From contig NZ_JAHKRN010000006.1 of NCBI RefSeq assembly GCF_019396385.1, forward strand, positions 1-64,000: DNA of 64,000 nt, given 5' to 3'. Origin of the DNA: Nonomuraea harbinensis (GTDB lineage Bacteria > Actinomycetota > Actinomycetes > Streptosporangiales > Streptosporangiaceae). Positions 16,742 to 25,940 of the stretch are shown here, piece after piece. Position numbers and translations under genes: made by a program. Numbering within the stretch: the first letter of the stretch is position 1; each line of letters starts with the position of its first letter. The notes under the pieces were generated by a model. That model did no database searches. It had not been told where the DNA came from and was given only the letters and a program-made list of their open reading frames with translations.

Positions 16742-19729
16742 CTAGGACCCTTGCTCCGGTGATTCGGTCGGCGCCGGGGTCGCCGACCCGGTCGGGGACG
16801 GCGACGGTGACGGTGAACCGGTCGGCGAGGGGGTCGGGGTGACCGGCGCCTGGACCCCGGCGGTGCGGAGCTTCTCCAGGGCGTCGTCCAGGCGCTGCTG
16901 CGCCTTGCCGAACTCCTCCCAGTTGGGCGGGTCGCTCTGCAGGGCCTTGGTGGCGTCGTCGTACGCCTTCTGGGCGTCGCCGATCGCGGTCTGCAGGGCG
17001 GACTGCTGCTGTTGCTGGTTTTCCTGCTGCTGGTTCTCCTGAGACTGCTGTTGCTGCTGGTCTCCGGTGGTCTGCTCCTTGCCGAAGACCTGGGCCAGCG
17101 CCTCGTCGAGGTTGCGGGCGACGCCGATCTCGCTGCCGAACGACACCAGGACGCGCTGCAGGATCGGGTACGGCTCCTGGCCGCCTCCCGCCGCGACCTG
17201 GATGTAGACGGGTTCGATGTAGACGAGCCCGCCCGCGTACGGCAGCGTCAGCAGGTTGCCGTAGCGGACCGAGGAGGCGCCGACGCCCAGCAGGTTGAGC
17301 TCACCCGCGAACCGGCTCTGGAAGGCGTTCTGCGCCTGACCGGGGCCTGGGATCGGGGTGTTGGACGGCATGCGCAGGATGCGCAGCTTGCCGTAGCCGT
17401 CGCCGGCCGTGGAGTCGACGGCCATGAACGCCGCCAGGTTGGGGCCCTGCCGTGGCACGAACGTGGTGGTCAGCGAGAACTTCGGCTGGTCACCCGGCAT
17501 CGTGGTGGTCAGGTAGTAGGGCGGCTGCTTGACGTTCTGCTCGCCCTGCGACGGGTCGTTGGGGACGTTCCAGAAGTCCTGGCCACTGTAGAAGGCCGCG
17601 GCGTCGGTGATGTGGTAGCGCGACAGGGTGTAGCGCTGCACCTTGAACAGGTCTTCGGGGTAGCGGACGTGCGCGAGCAGGCTCTCGCTCATCTCGGTCT
17701 TCGGCTGGATGATGCCGGGGAACGCGCTGCTCCAGGTCTTGAGCACCGGGTCGTCCGGGTCCCAGGCGTAGAGCGTGACGGTGCCGTCGTAGGCGTCGAC
17801 CGTGGCCTTGACGGAGTTGCGCATGTAGTTGATCTTGTCCTGCGGCTGCTGGGCGATCACCCGGGACCGGTCGGTGGCCGTGTCGCGGGTCATCTCCTGC
17901 AGGCTCTCGCTCTGCGAGTAGGGGTAGGAGTTGGACGTGGTGTAGGCGTCGACGATCCAGGTGACCCGGCCGTCGATGATCGCGGGGTACGGGTCGGAGT
18001 CGAGCGTCAGGAACGGGGCGACCTTGGCGATGCGGTCACGCGGGCTGCGCTCGTACAGGATCTTGGAGTTGTCGTTGACGTCGCCGGACAGCAGGATGTT
18101 GACCTCGCTGTACTTGGCGGCGTAGAAGAGCCGGTTGATGAACGAGCCGACCGGGACTCCGCCCTTGCCCGTGTAGGTGGTGTTCTTCTGGCCGGTGCCG
18201 CCGGTCTCCGGGTAGTCGAGCTCCTGCGGGCGCTCGGGGTTGCCGCCGGCGATGACGTAGTCGGCGCCGGTGGTCTCGCCGAAGTAGATGCGCGACTCCT
18301 TGAGGCCGGTGCGCTCCGCCAGGGGGCCGGTGACCGGCATGTCCTTGGCGTCGTAGGCGGGCAGGCCGCTGGAGTCGACCTGGTTGCCGGGGGCGGCCAC
18401 GAAGCCGTAGCCGTGGGTGTAGACCAGGTGGCGGTTGATCCAGTTGTTCTGGCCCTCGGGCGGGCCGGTCAGCTCGCGCACGGCCACGATGTGGTCGGTG
18501 AGCTTGCCGTTGGCGTCGGGGTAGCGGTCGACGTCGAGCTGGTCGGCGAAGTTGTAGAAGCCCCGGATGCGCTGGGTCTGCTCGTAGGTGGCGGACACGA
18601 GCGCGGGGTCGAGCAGGCGGACGCCGGTCACGGACGTGTCGCCGGCGGCGTTCTCCCGCACCTGGCTCGGGTCGGCCACGGCGCTGTAGGGCTCCACCTT
18701 GGCGTCGTCGACGTTGTAGGCGTTTCGGGTCGCCTCGATGTTGCGGGCGATGTAGGGGGACTCCTTGGCCTGCTGGTTGGGCCTGACCTGGAACTGCTCG
18801 ACGAGCATCGGGTAGACGCCGCCGATCAGCACCGCCGAGAGCGCGAGCAGGCCGAACGAGACCCCGGGAAGCATGCCGCCCGGCCGGAAGATGCCGGCGA
18901 AGAACATCAGGGCGCAGATCAGGGCGATGATCGCGAGGATGTTCTTGGCCGGAAGCACCGCGTTGATGTCGGTGTAGGAGGCGCCGTGGACGAAGCCGCG
19001 GTCGGAGAAGACCAGGTCGAACTGGTCGTACCAGTAGGCGATGGCCTTGAGCAGGACGAACACGCCGAGCAGCACCGACAGGTGGATGCGCGCGGCCTTG
19101 GAGGCGTGCACGCCGGGCGACTGCAGCCGGAACCCGCCGTACAGGTAATGGGTGATCGCCGCCAGGATGGCCGAGAGGATCACGGCGGTGAACAGGAAGT
19201 TGAGCACCAGCCTGATGAACGGGAGCTCGAACATGAAGAACGAGATGTCGCGCTTGAACTCGGCGTCGGTCGTGCCGAACGGCTGGGCGTTGGCGAACTC
19301 GATCCAGGTATGCCACTGGCCGGCGAGAGAGGAGCCCGCGAAGAGCGCGAGCAGGGCCAGGCCGACGATGAAGATCAGCTTGCGGTGCGGGTCGAGCGCG
19401 GCGCGGTAGCGGTCGGCGCCGCTGCCCCCGCCGAAGACCGCCGGGCCGAACGTCGGCCGCGTGCGGTAGGCGAGCAGCATGTTGCCGCCGACGATGCCGA
19501 CCATGAGCACCGCTCCGATGAGGAACAGCACCACCTGGGTCAGCAGCACGCTGGAGAAGACCCGCGTGTAGTCGACAGCGCTAAACCATAGATAGTCGGT
19601 ATAAATCCCGGAAAATAGGAAGAAGAGCGCCACAATCGCCACGAGTGCGATCGCGACGGGCAGAAGCAGTCGCGGTCGGCGGGGCAAGCGCATCGCCCTG
19701 CCGCCGGCTCCTGGGGTCCGGAAGCTCAA
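16742..19729 (-). CDS. UPF0182 family integral membrane protein
   Basis: This protein of about 995 aa belongs to UPF0182 (COG1615), conserved across actinobacteria and homologous to Rv3193c. About seven membrane helices occupy the first 300 residues. A large extracytoplasmic region follows, with conserved segments such as IARNIEATRNAYNV and the C-terminal PYAGGLVYIEPVYIQ. The last 120 residues are disordered, with a Gln-rich run followed by Thr/Pro/Ser-rich sequence. The start at TTG 19729 is preferred because GAGGGG lies six bases upstream; TTG 19735 abuts the same site. The molecular function is not known. It is the last gene of the SDR-moaE-PDZ run. Confidence 0.9.
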   Translation of the reverse strand: MSFRTPGAGGRAMRLPRRPRLLLPVAIALVAIVALFFLFSGIYTDYLWFSAVDYTRVFSSVLLTQVVLFLIGAVLMVGIVGGNMLLAYRTRPTFGPAVFGGGSGADRYRAALDPHRKLIFIVGLALLALFAGSSLAGQWHTWIEFANAQPFGTTDAEFKRDISFFMFELPFIRLVLNFLFTAVILSAILAAITHYLYGGFRLQSPGVHASKAARIHLSVLLGVFVLLKAIAYWYDQFDLVFSDRGFVHGASYTDINAVLPAKNILAIIALICALMFFAGIFRPGGMLPGVSFGLLALSAVLIGGVYPMLVEQFQVRPNQQAKESPYIARNIEATRNAYNVDDAKVEPYSAVADPSQVRENAAGDTSVTGVRLLDPALVSATYEQTQRIRGFYNFADQLDVDRYPDANGKLTDHIVAVRELTGPPEGQNNWINRHLVYTHGYGFVAAPGNQVDSSGLPAYDAKDMPVTGPLAERTGLKESRIYFGETTGADYVIAGGNPERPQELDYPETGGTGQKNTTYTGKGGVPVGSFINRLFYAAKYSEVNILLSGDVNDNSKILYERSPRDRIAKVAPFLTLDSDPYPAIIDGRVTWIVDAYTTSNSYPYSQSESLQEMTRDTATDRSRVIAQQPQDKINYMRNSVKATVDAYDGTVTLYAWDPDDPVLKTWSSAFPGIIQPKTEMSESLLAHVRYPEDLFKVQRYTLSRYHITDAAAFYSGQDFWNVPNDPSQGEQNVKQPPYYLTTTMPGDQPKFSLTTTFVPRQGPNLAAFMAVDSTAGDGYGKLRILRMPSNTPIPGPGQAQNAFQSRFAGELNLLGVGASSVRYGNLLTLPYAGGLVYIEPVYIQVAAGGGQEPYPILQRVLVSFGSEIGVARNLDEALAQVFGKEQTTGDQQQQQSQENQQQENQQQQQSALQTAIGDAQKAYDDATKALQSDPPNWEEFGKAQQRLDDALEKLRTAGVQAPVTPTPSPTGSPSPSPSPTGSATPAPTESPEQGS

Positions 19730-19825
19730 GGCCAACCCCTCGTCGTGATGAAGAAACGGTCCGTGTCTGGCAACCTACACCGCAGTGTCACCACTACGGC
19801 TAACGCGCGGCGATTGAGGGAAGTT

Positions 19826-20866
19826 TCATCCGGAGCAAGACGGGACCTTGCCTTTACCTGAGACCAAGGCTTCGATCGCCAGCCTCGCACTGTTGAGTGT
19901 CTCGGCCTTGACCAGCCGAAGCCCGTCAGGCACGGCCTTCATGGCCTCGGCGCAGTTTCCCGCGGGCGTGAGGAAGATCGTGGCGCCGGCGTCGCGGGCG
20001 CCGACCAGCTTCTGGGGGATGCCGCCGATCGGGCCCACCGTGCCGTCGGGCTTGATGGTGCCGGTGCCGGCGATCTGCTTGCCGCCCGTCATCGGCCCCT
20101 CGGTGAGCTTGTCCACGATGCCGAGCGAGAACATCAGCCCCGCGCTCGGCCCGCCGACCTCGCCCACGTTGATGTCGACCTCGAAGGGGAACTTGTAGGT
20201 CGCCCGCATGCTCACCCCGACGACCGGCTCGCCGTCGGCGGCGACGGTCGGCACGGTGATCTTGAGATCCTCGTCACCCCTGGTGATGCCGAACGTCACC
20301 TCCTCGCCCGCCCGGCGCGCCCGCACCGCCTCGCCGACCTCCTCGGTCTTGGTGACCGGCTTGCCGTCGACGGAGGTGATCTCGTCGCCCTTCTCGATCT
20401 TGCCCGCGGCGGGCTTGTCCTTGGCGACCGAGACGACCGAGATGACGGTCCTGTACGGGATCTTCAGCTCGTTCAGGGCGGCGGCCGTGGCGTCGTCCTG
20501 GGAGTTGGTCATCTCGACCGTGTTCTCCTCCTCGACCTCCTTCTGGCTGCGGTCGGGAGCGAAGATCGTCTCCTGCGGCACGACGGCGACGGTGGGGTCG
20601 ATCCAGCCGCGCAGCGCGGTGAGCAGGTCGATCTGGGAGGTCGGCCCGCCCTGGTAGGCGACGGTGACGAGCCGGAGCGAACCGCTGGTCGGATAGGTCT
20701 CACGCCCGGTTATCTTGATCACCGGCTGCTTGTCGATCTGCCCGAGGGTGTTCTCCGTGGGCCCTGGGCTGAGCACGACGTACGGAACGTCCACGAGCGC
20801 GCCGCCGATGCCGAGCGCGAGCACGAGGAAGCCCGAAACCAGCAGGGTCAAGGCACGTCGTGACAT
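19826..20866 (-). CDS. PDZ domain, Lon-like S16 serine protease
   Basis: The 346-aa protein has an N-terminal membrane anchor at residues 5-26, a PDZ domain around residues 140-210, and a Lon-type proteolytic domain with the catalytic dyad Ser241 (GGPSAG) and Lys286 (GGIPQK). The active site would face outside the membrane, as in YlbL-type proteases; the mycobacterial counterpart is Rv3194c. It lies 10 bases downstream of moaE and about 100 bases upstream of the UPF0182 gene. The pairing with UPF0182 is conserved and suggests a shared envelope role. Confidence 0.93.
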   Translation of the reverse strand: MSRRALTLLVSGFLVLALGIGGALVDVPYVVLSPGPTENTLGQIDKQPVIKITGRETYPTSGSLRLVTVAYQGGPTSQIDLLTALRGWIDPTVAVVPQETIFAPDRSQKEVEEENTVEMTNSQDDATAAALNELKIPYRTVISVVSVAKDKPAAGKIEKGDEITSVDGKPVTKTEEVGEAVRARRAGEEVTFGITRGDEDLKITVPTVAADGEPVVGVSMRATYKFPFEVDINVGEVGGPSAGLMFSLGIVDKLTEGPMTGGKQIAGTGTIKPDGTVGPIGGIPQKLVGARDAGATIFLTPAGNCAEAMKAVPDGLRLVKAETLNSARLAIEALVSGKGKVPSCSG

Positions 20867-20876
20867 GGATCCGAGC

Positions 20877-21302
20877 TTATTCGCAGGCGCCGACCCACTC
20901 GGTCGATCCGTCGGCGAACTCCTGGTGTTTCCAGATCGGCACCTGGGACTTGAGATCGTCGATCAGCCTGCGCGCCGCCTTGAACGCCTCGTCGCGGTGG
21001 GCGCAGGCCACGGCCACGATCACCGCGGTGTCGCCGAGCGCCAGGTCTCCGACCCGGTGGACGGCGGCGAGCGCGGTCACGGGGAAGTCGGAGGCCACCT
21101 TCTCGGCCACCGAGCGCAGCTCCTGCTCGGCGGACGGGTGGGCGGAGTAGGACAGCTTCGTCACCGGCTTGCCGTGATCCTGCTCACGCACGGTGCCCAC
21201 GAACAGGGTCGTGCCGCCCGCCGCGTGGTCGGCCACCGCGGCCGTCACCTCGTCGACGGACAGCGGGGTGTCACGAATGCCGAGCAACCGGATGACGTCC
21301 AC
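20877..21302 (-). CDS. moaE: Molybdopterin synthase catalytic subunit MoaE
   Basis: This 141-aa protein is the large subunit of molybdopterin synthase, which inserts the dithiolene sulfurs into precursor Z with the small MoaD subunit. Typical segments are FVGTVREQDHGKPV, LSYSAHPSAEQELR, AAVHRVGDLALGDTAVIVAVACAHRDEAF and the PIWKHQ motif with the catalytic Lys. MoaD is not in this window. MoeZ at 55.4 kb could supply the MoaD thiocarboxylate. The start is GTG at 21302 with a weak ribosome site. Confidence 0.94.
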   Translation of the reverse strand: MDVIRLLGIRDTPLSVDEVTAAVADHAAGGTTLFVGTVREQDHGKPVTKLSYSAHPSAEQELRSVAEKVASDFPVTALAAVHRVGDLALGDTAVIVAVACAHRDEAFKAARRLIDDLKSQVPIWKHQEFADGSTEWVGACE

Positions 21303-21322
21303 GCGAAGAGCCTACATATTTC

Positions 21323-22393
21323 TCACAGGCGGCGCTTCTTGCGCACCTGACGGACGATCGCGGCGGTGCCGATGACGGCGACGGTGGCGCCCGCCGCGGT
21401 GAGGGTGGCCTCCTTGACGGGCAGCCGCCTGCCGACCACGGTGGTGCGGTTCTCGCGCAGCTCCAGGAGCTGGTTGAAGGCCGTCTCGTTGGTCCACGAC
21501 GGCTTCCAGCCGGCCTCGCGCAGGGCGGCGCAGTCGACCACCCACGGGTAGACGACGTAGTGGAGGTCGGTGGCAGGCGCGGGCGTGATGCCCAGCCGGT
21601 GGAGGCGCTGGGCGGTGCCGAAGGTCAGCCCGGCCGGCAGCTCGAACCGCCGGATCCCGGACAGCTCCTCGATCTGCTCCTGTTCGAGCCAGCCGTCGCA
21701 GCCGACGGCCGCCACCCCGGTGACGGCGCCCTTGGCGGCCAGTTCGAGGGCGGAGACCAGGTCGTCGATGTGGCAGAACTGCCAGCGTTGCGCGCATCCC
21801 TTGACCGTCAGCAGCCGCGGCGACTCGAAGTGGCGGGTGATCACGGTGTCGATGCCGGGCCCGACGACCGCGGCCGGGCGCAGCACCGTGACCTCCAGGC
21901 CGGGATGGCTGCGCAGCGACGTGCGCACCAGCGCCTCGATCTCCAGGTAGTCGCCGACCACGCCGGTGTCGGGCTCGGCCGCCACCGGGGCGTGCTCGGC
22001 GAGGGGCACGTCGTTGTCGGCCGCGGCGCCGTACACCATCGCGCTCGTGACGACCACCACGCGCCGGACGCGCGCGGCCGCGCTGGCGGTGAGGACGGTC
22101 TGGGCGGCTCTCAGGTTGTACGCGCGGCGCTCGCCGGGATCGGAGTCGAGGGCGTAGTCGCCGGCCACGTGGACCACGACGTCGATGTCGGAGATCCGGT
22201 TCGCCAAGAGCGGATCCCGTACGTCGATCACCCGCCAGGTGGCTTCCTGCACGTCACCGCGCTCCTCGTCGATGGCCACGACTCTGCGGAAATCCGCGGA
22301 GGTGACGAGCCTGACGAGCAGTTCGCGGCCCAGGCCGGATGCGGCGCCGGTGACGGCTACGACTGGTCGGCGCGAGCGTTTCGAGGTAGGCAC
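21323..22393 (-). CDS. NAD-dependent epimerase/dehydratase family protein
   Basis: This extended short-chain dehydrogenase has the nucleotide-binding VTGAASGLGRELLVRL near the N terminus, a VVHVAGDYA segment, and a VVVTSAMVYGA strand. The expected YxxxK position reads YLEIEAL, so Lys is replaced and ordinary dehydrogenase chemistry is doubtful. A C-terminal hydrophobic helix (ATLTAAGATVAVIGTAAIV) with a basic end suggests membrane attachment. The start at GTG 22393 has GAGGA five bases upstream; GTG 22411 is an alternative. It is the first gene of a four-gene minus-strand run and is divergent from the DUF2342 gene. Confidence 0.85.
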   Translation of the reverse strand: MPTSKRSRRPVVAVTGAASGLGRELLVRLVTSADFRRVVAIDEERGDVQEATWRVIDVRDPLLANRISDIDVVVHVAGDYALDSDPGERRAYNLRAAQTVLTASAAARVRRVVVVTSAMVYGAAADNDVPLAEHAPVAAEPDTGVVGDYLEIEALVRTSLRSHPGLEVTVLRPAAVVGPGIDTVITRHFESPRLLTVKGCAQRWQFCHIDDLVSALELAAKGAVTGVAAVGCDGWLEQEQIEELSGIRRFELPAGLTFGTAQRLHRLGITPAPATDLHYVVYPWVVDCAALREAGWKPSWTNETAFNQLLELRENRTTVVGRRLPVKEATLTAAGATVAVIGTAAIVRQVRKKRRL

Positions 22394-22475
22394 CAGGTCC
22401 TCACTTTGCACTGATCCGCCACAGGACGACTAACGTGGCGGATGTGGACTCCTCCATCCTGCACGAGGTAACGCG

Positions 22476-23732
22476 GTGACTGACCTGCCAGGTCGTGAAA
22501 ACGACCCCAACGAAAACCCGTTCGCCATGTTCGGTGACCCTGAGCAGATGGCTCAGGCGATGCGCCAGTTCGCCGACATGCTGTCGGCGCCCCAGGGTTC
22601 AGGCCCTGTCAACTGGGACATGGCCAAGAACATCGCCCGCCACGCCGTCGTCGCGCAAGGCGACCCGAGCGTGATGGAGGGCGAGCGCCGCCAGATCGTC
22701 GAGGCGCTCAGCCTGGCCGACCTGTGGCTCAACGAGGCGACCACGCTGCCCAGCGGCGTGTCCAACCCGCAGGCGTGGAGCCGGTCCGAGTGGATCGAGA
22801 ACACGATCCCGGTGTGGCGCAAGCTGGCCGAGCCGATCGCCGAGCGCATGGTCGAGACCATGGGTGGCGCCATCGGCGGCTCCGGGCTGCCACCCGAGGC
22901 CCAGCAGATGGCCGGGCCGCTGATGGGCATGCTCAAGCAGATGGGCGGCATGATGGTCGGCCAGCAGATCGGCCAGGCCATCGGCTCGCTGGCGCGTGAG
23001 GTGATCGGCACCACCGACATCGGCCTGCCGCTGTCCGGCACGGCCGCGCTGCTGCCCGGCGGCGTCGCCTCCTTCAGCTCCGGCCTCGAACACCCCGCCG
23101 ACGAGATCAGGCTCTACCTGGCGCTGCGCGAGGCCGCGCACCACCGGCTGTTCCAGCACGTGCCGTGGCTCCGCGGCCACCTGCTCGGCGCCGTCGAGGA
23201 GTACGCCAAGGGCATCACGGTCGACACCTCGGCCCTTGAGGAGCAGATCCGCGGGCTCGACATCAACAACCCGCAGGCTCTCCAGGAGGCGCTGAGCGGC
23301 GGCGCGCTGCTCAAGCCCGAGGAGACCGAGCGGCAGAAGGCCGCCCTGGTCCGCCTGGAGACGATGCTGGCCCTGGTCGAGGGCTGGGTCGCGACGGTGG
23401 TCGACGACGCCGCCGCCGGCAAGCTGCCCTCCGCGGTCGCCCTGGCGGAGACCGTACGACGACGCCGCGCGACCGGCGGGCCGGCCGAGCTGACCTTCGG
23501 CACGCTCGTCGGGCTGGAGCTGCGCCCGCGCAGGCTGCGCGAGGCCGCCAAGCTGTGGCAGGCCGTCAAGGAGGCGCGCGGCGTCGACGGCCGCGACGCG
23601 CTGTGGTCGCACCCCGACCTCATCCCGACGGCCGACGACCTCGACGATCCCGAGGCGTTCGTCCGGGGCGAGAGCACGTGGGACATCTCCCAGCTGGAGG
23701 AGAAGCCCCGCGACGAGGGCGACCAGAGTTGA
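22476..23732 (+). CDS. DUF2342 zinc-dependent metalloprotease-like protein
   Basis: This 418-aa protein belongs to the DUF2342 family (putative hydrolase linked by name to F420 biosynthesis; mycobacterial counterpart Rv3195). The middle is Met- and Gly-rich (GPLMGMLKQMGGMMVGQQIGQAIGSLAREV). The presumed metal site lies in LREAAHHRLFQHVPWL, a variant of the zincin helix. A long helical C-terminal half and a disordered acidic tail follow. The GTG start follows GAGG at 22465-22468. Its stop overlaps the TTG start of the Nudix gene. The enzymatic role has not been established to my knowledge. Confidence 0.9.
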   Translation: MTDLPGRENDPNENPFAMFGDPEQMAQAMRQFADMLSAPQGSGPVNWDMAKNIARHAVVAQGDPSVMEGERRQIVEALSLADLWLNEATTLPSGVSNPQAWSRSEWIENTIPVWRKLAEPIAERMVETMGGAIGGSGLPPEAQQMAGPLMGMLKQMGGMMVGQQIGQAIGSLAREVIGTTDIGLPLSGTAALLPGGVASFSSGLEHPADEIRLYLALREAAHHRLFQHVPWLRGHLLGAVEEYAKGITVDTSALEEQIRGLDINNPQALQEALSGGALLKPEETERQKAALVRLETMLALVEGWVATVVDDAAAGKLPSAVALAETVRRRRATGGPAELTFGTLVGLELRPRRLREAAKLWQAVKEARGVDGRDALWSHPDLIPTADDLDDPEAFVRGESTWDISQLEEKPRDEGDQS

Positions 23733-24301
23733 GCCTGCACGACGACGCGGTGGCCGTGCTCACCGCGTGGACCGCGCCGACGGCCGGGGAGGAGTCGCTG
23801 CGCGCGGAGTTCCTCGACCACCTGGCGGCTCACGAGGACGCGATGCTGCGCGAGTGCGTGCCCGGCCATCTCACGGCGACCACGGCCGTGCTGTCGCACG
23901 ACGGCGCGCGGGTGCTGCTCACCCTGCATCCGAAGGCCGGGATGTGGCTGCCGATGGGCGGCCACTGCGAGCCTTCCGACACCACGCTGGCCGGGGTGGC
24001 GCTGCGCGAGGCCGAGGAGGAGTCCGGCATCGCGGACCTGGAGCCGCTGCCCGGCCCGCTCGCGCTGGACCGCCACCGGGTGTGGTGCCATCCGCCGCAC
24101 AGCTGGCATCTCGACGTCGAGTACGCCGCCGTCGCCCCGGAGGGCGCCGAGGCGGTGATCAGCGAGGAGTCCCTGGACCTGCGCTGGTTCCCGGTGGAGG
24201 AGATCCCCGAGCTGTCCGACGAGGCCACCCGCCGCCTCGCGGCCAGGGGACGCGCCGCGCTGGCGGAGAGGGTCGCCGCCGGTCGGGGGACGGCTGGCTG
24301 A
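23729..24301 (+). CDS. Nudix hydrolase
   Basis: The 190-aa protein carries a Nudix box of the variant GGHCEPSDTT...LREAEEESG, common in actinobacterial relatives. The REAEEESG helix supplies the metal ligands, while the first Glu of the classical box is displaced. The substrate is probably a nucleoside diphosphate derivative but cannot be read from sequence. The TTG start at 23729 overlaps the upstream TGA, giving translational coupling with the DUF2342 gene. A later GTG is also possible. Confidence 0.9.
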   Translation: MSLHDDAVAVLTAWTAPTAGEESLRAEFLDHLAAHEDAMLRECVPGHLTATTAVLSHDGARVLLTLHPKAGMWLPMGGHCEPSDTTLAGVALREAEEESGIADLEPLPGPLALDRHRVWCHPPHSWHLDVEYAAVAPEGAEAVISEESLDLRWFPVEEIPELSDEATRRLAARGRAALAERVAAGRGTAG

Positions 24302-24364
24302 CCGGCGGTCCGGCCGTCAGCGGAGGCCGCTGAGGTTTCGTAACGTTCCAGAGAGGTTTCGGCA

Positions 24365-25366
24365 GTGGGCGTGTCCTCGGAGAGTCCCGTCGGGGGGACG
24401 ATCGTCACGCCCGCGCGCCGGAGGCGCACCGGGCGCGCCGGGGCCGTGCTGACGTGGCTGGCCGTGACGCCGTTCGCGGCGTGGGCGGTGACGAGGCTGG
24501 CGGGGCTGGAACGGGGGGCGATCCCCACCCAGATCATGACCGCGACCCCGTACGCGGCCGCCGGTTCGCTGGTCCCCCTGATGATCGCCGCGCTCGGGCG
24601 CAGGCGGGCCGCCACCGCGGTCGCGCTGCTGGCCAGCACGGTGCTGGGGTTCAGCGTGCTGCCCAGGACCCTCGGCGTGGCGGAGGCGACGGCGGGCCGG
24701 CCGCTCCGGGTGCTGACCGTCAACCTGCTGTTCGGCAGGGCCGACACGCAGACGATCATGAACATGGTGCGGGAGCTGCGGCCCGACGTGCTCAACACGC
24801 AGGAGCTGACGCCCGGCGCGGTCGACGGGCTCGACGTGGCCGGTTTGACGGAGGTCATGCCGCACCGCGTGCTGCAGGCGGAGTGGAGCGCGGGCGGCAG
24901 CGGCATCTTCTCCCGCTTCCCGCTGGAGCCGCTGGATGACGCGCTGCCTCCGCTGGAGGGCCACAACATGCCGGTGGCCAGGCTGTCGCTGCCCGGCGGG
25001 GCGCCGGTCGAGCTCTTCGACGTGCATCCGGTGCCGCCGATCGGGCCGCATGCCGCCGCCTGGCAGAAGGCGCTGGAGTCGCTGCCCGGCCCGTCCGGCG
25101 GCACGGTGCGCATCCTGGCGGGCGACTTCAACGCCTCGCTCGACCACGTGCCGATGCGCCGGCTGCTGGCGCGCGGCTACAAGGACGCCGCCGACCAGGT
25201 GGGCGCCGGGCTGATCCCGACCTGGCCGGCCAACAGGCGGATCCCGCCGATCATCACGATCGACCACGTGCTGGTGGACGAGCGGGTGGGGGTGAAGGCG
25301 GTCAGCGTGCACGACGTGCCCGGCACCGACCACCGGGCGGTGTTCGCGGAGCTCAGCGTGCCGTGA
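24365..25366 (+). CDS. Membrane-anchored endonuclease/exonuclease/phosphatase family protein
   Basis: This 333-aa protein has two or three N-terminal hydrophobic segments within the first 110 residues, then an EEP (exo-endo-phosphatase) domain. Visible catalytic motifs are LNTQELTP (metal Glu), GDFNASLDH (Asp and Asn) and GTDHRAVFAEL (final Asp-His). The catalytic part probably faces outside and may act on lipids, nucleic acids or phosphodiesters. It starts with GTG and overlaps the end of the convergent next gene by 14 bases. Confidence 0.9.
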   Translation: MGVSSESPVGGTIVTPARRRRTGRAGAVLTWLAVTPFAAWAVTRLAGLERGAIPTQIMTATPYAAAGSLVPLMIAALGRRRAATAVALLASTVLGFSVLPRTLGVAEATAGRPLRVLTVNLLFGRADTQTIMNMVRELRPDVLNTQELTPGAVDGLDVAGLTEVMPHRVLQAEWSAGGSGIFSRFPLEPLDDALPPLEGHNMPVARLSLPGGAPVELFDVHPVPPIGPHAAAWQKALESLPGPSGGTVRILAGDFNASLDHVPMRRLLARGYKDAADQVGAGLIPTWPANRRIPPIITIDHVLVDERVGVKAVSVHDVPGTDHRAVFAELSVP

Positions 25367-25940
25367 GCAGGGCGCGGGTGCTCTCCCAGCCTTCGAGGCC
25401 GGGGTCGAGACGCTCGGCGTCGCCGGGGGCGCGCAGCCGGTGCCATCCGGGCGTGGCCGCCACCATGCGGCGGCCGGGCGCCTGCGCGCGCAGCGCCGCC
25501 ACCGGATCGGGGTCGTCCAGGTCGGGATCCGCCCAGGCGGGCGGCGGCAGGTGGCAGGCGAGCGCGACGGCACCGCCCCCTTCGGCGGGGCTGACGGTGA
25601 TCTGCGCGCGTCCGAGCTCGCGGAAGAGCTTGCCGATCAGCAGCGGCGGCAGGTCGGGCGCGTCGGCGGCGACGATCGCGGCCTGATCGCCCTTGAGCAG
25701 CTGGAGAACGTCCCTGACCGGGTCGTCCTCGCCTATTTCGAGGATCTCGGTGCCGGGCCAGACGAGGTCGTCGAGACCGGGGACGCTCGTCGCCAGGACG
25801 GGGGTGACCAGCTCCAGGCCGGCGACCATCTCGTAGGTGTCTTCCGCGATCGCCTCCAGCCAGCGGGCGGGGTCGACCCCTGGCGGCGCGGATCGGGCCA
25901 TGCGCTCCCGTACGAGAACCGCGACGGTACGCGTCAACAC
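25353..25940 (-). CDS. CofC/DUF2064-like nucleotidyltransferase fold protein
   Basis: The 195-aa protein resembles small GT-A-fold nucleotidyltransferase-like proteins. It has an AVLVRERMA opening, a middle segment AAIVAADAPDLPPLLIGKLFREL like the conserved GDSPDLP of DUF2064, and a later GGGAVALACHLP. The Lys/Arg-rich donor loop of active enzymes is not evident, so it may be inactive. The GTG start at 25940 directly follows GGAGGA, and TTG at 25937 is equally likely. Either start overlaps the stop of the upstream YgjP-like gene. Confidence 0.65.
   Translation of the reverse strand: MLTRTVAVLVRERMARSAPPGVDPARWLEAIAEDTYEMVAGLELVTPVLATSVPGLDDLVWPGTEILEIGEDDPVRDVLQLLKGDQAAIVAADAPDLPPLLIGKLFRELGRAQITVSPAEGGGAVALACHLPPPAWADPDLDDPDPVAALRAQAPGRRMVAATPGWHRLRAPGDAERLDPGLEGWESTRALLTAR

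Noticed and set aside
17012..19591. 859-aa plus-strand open frame opposite the UPF0182 gene
   Set aside because: Shadow of the real gene: no domain, no ribosome site, and extreme Val/Gly/Asp/Arg composition.
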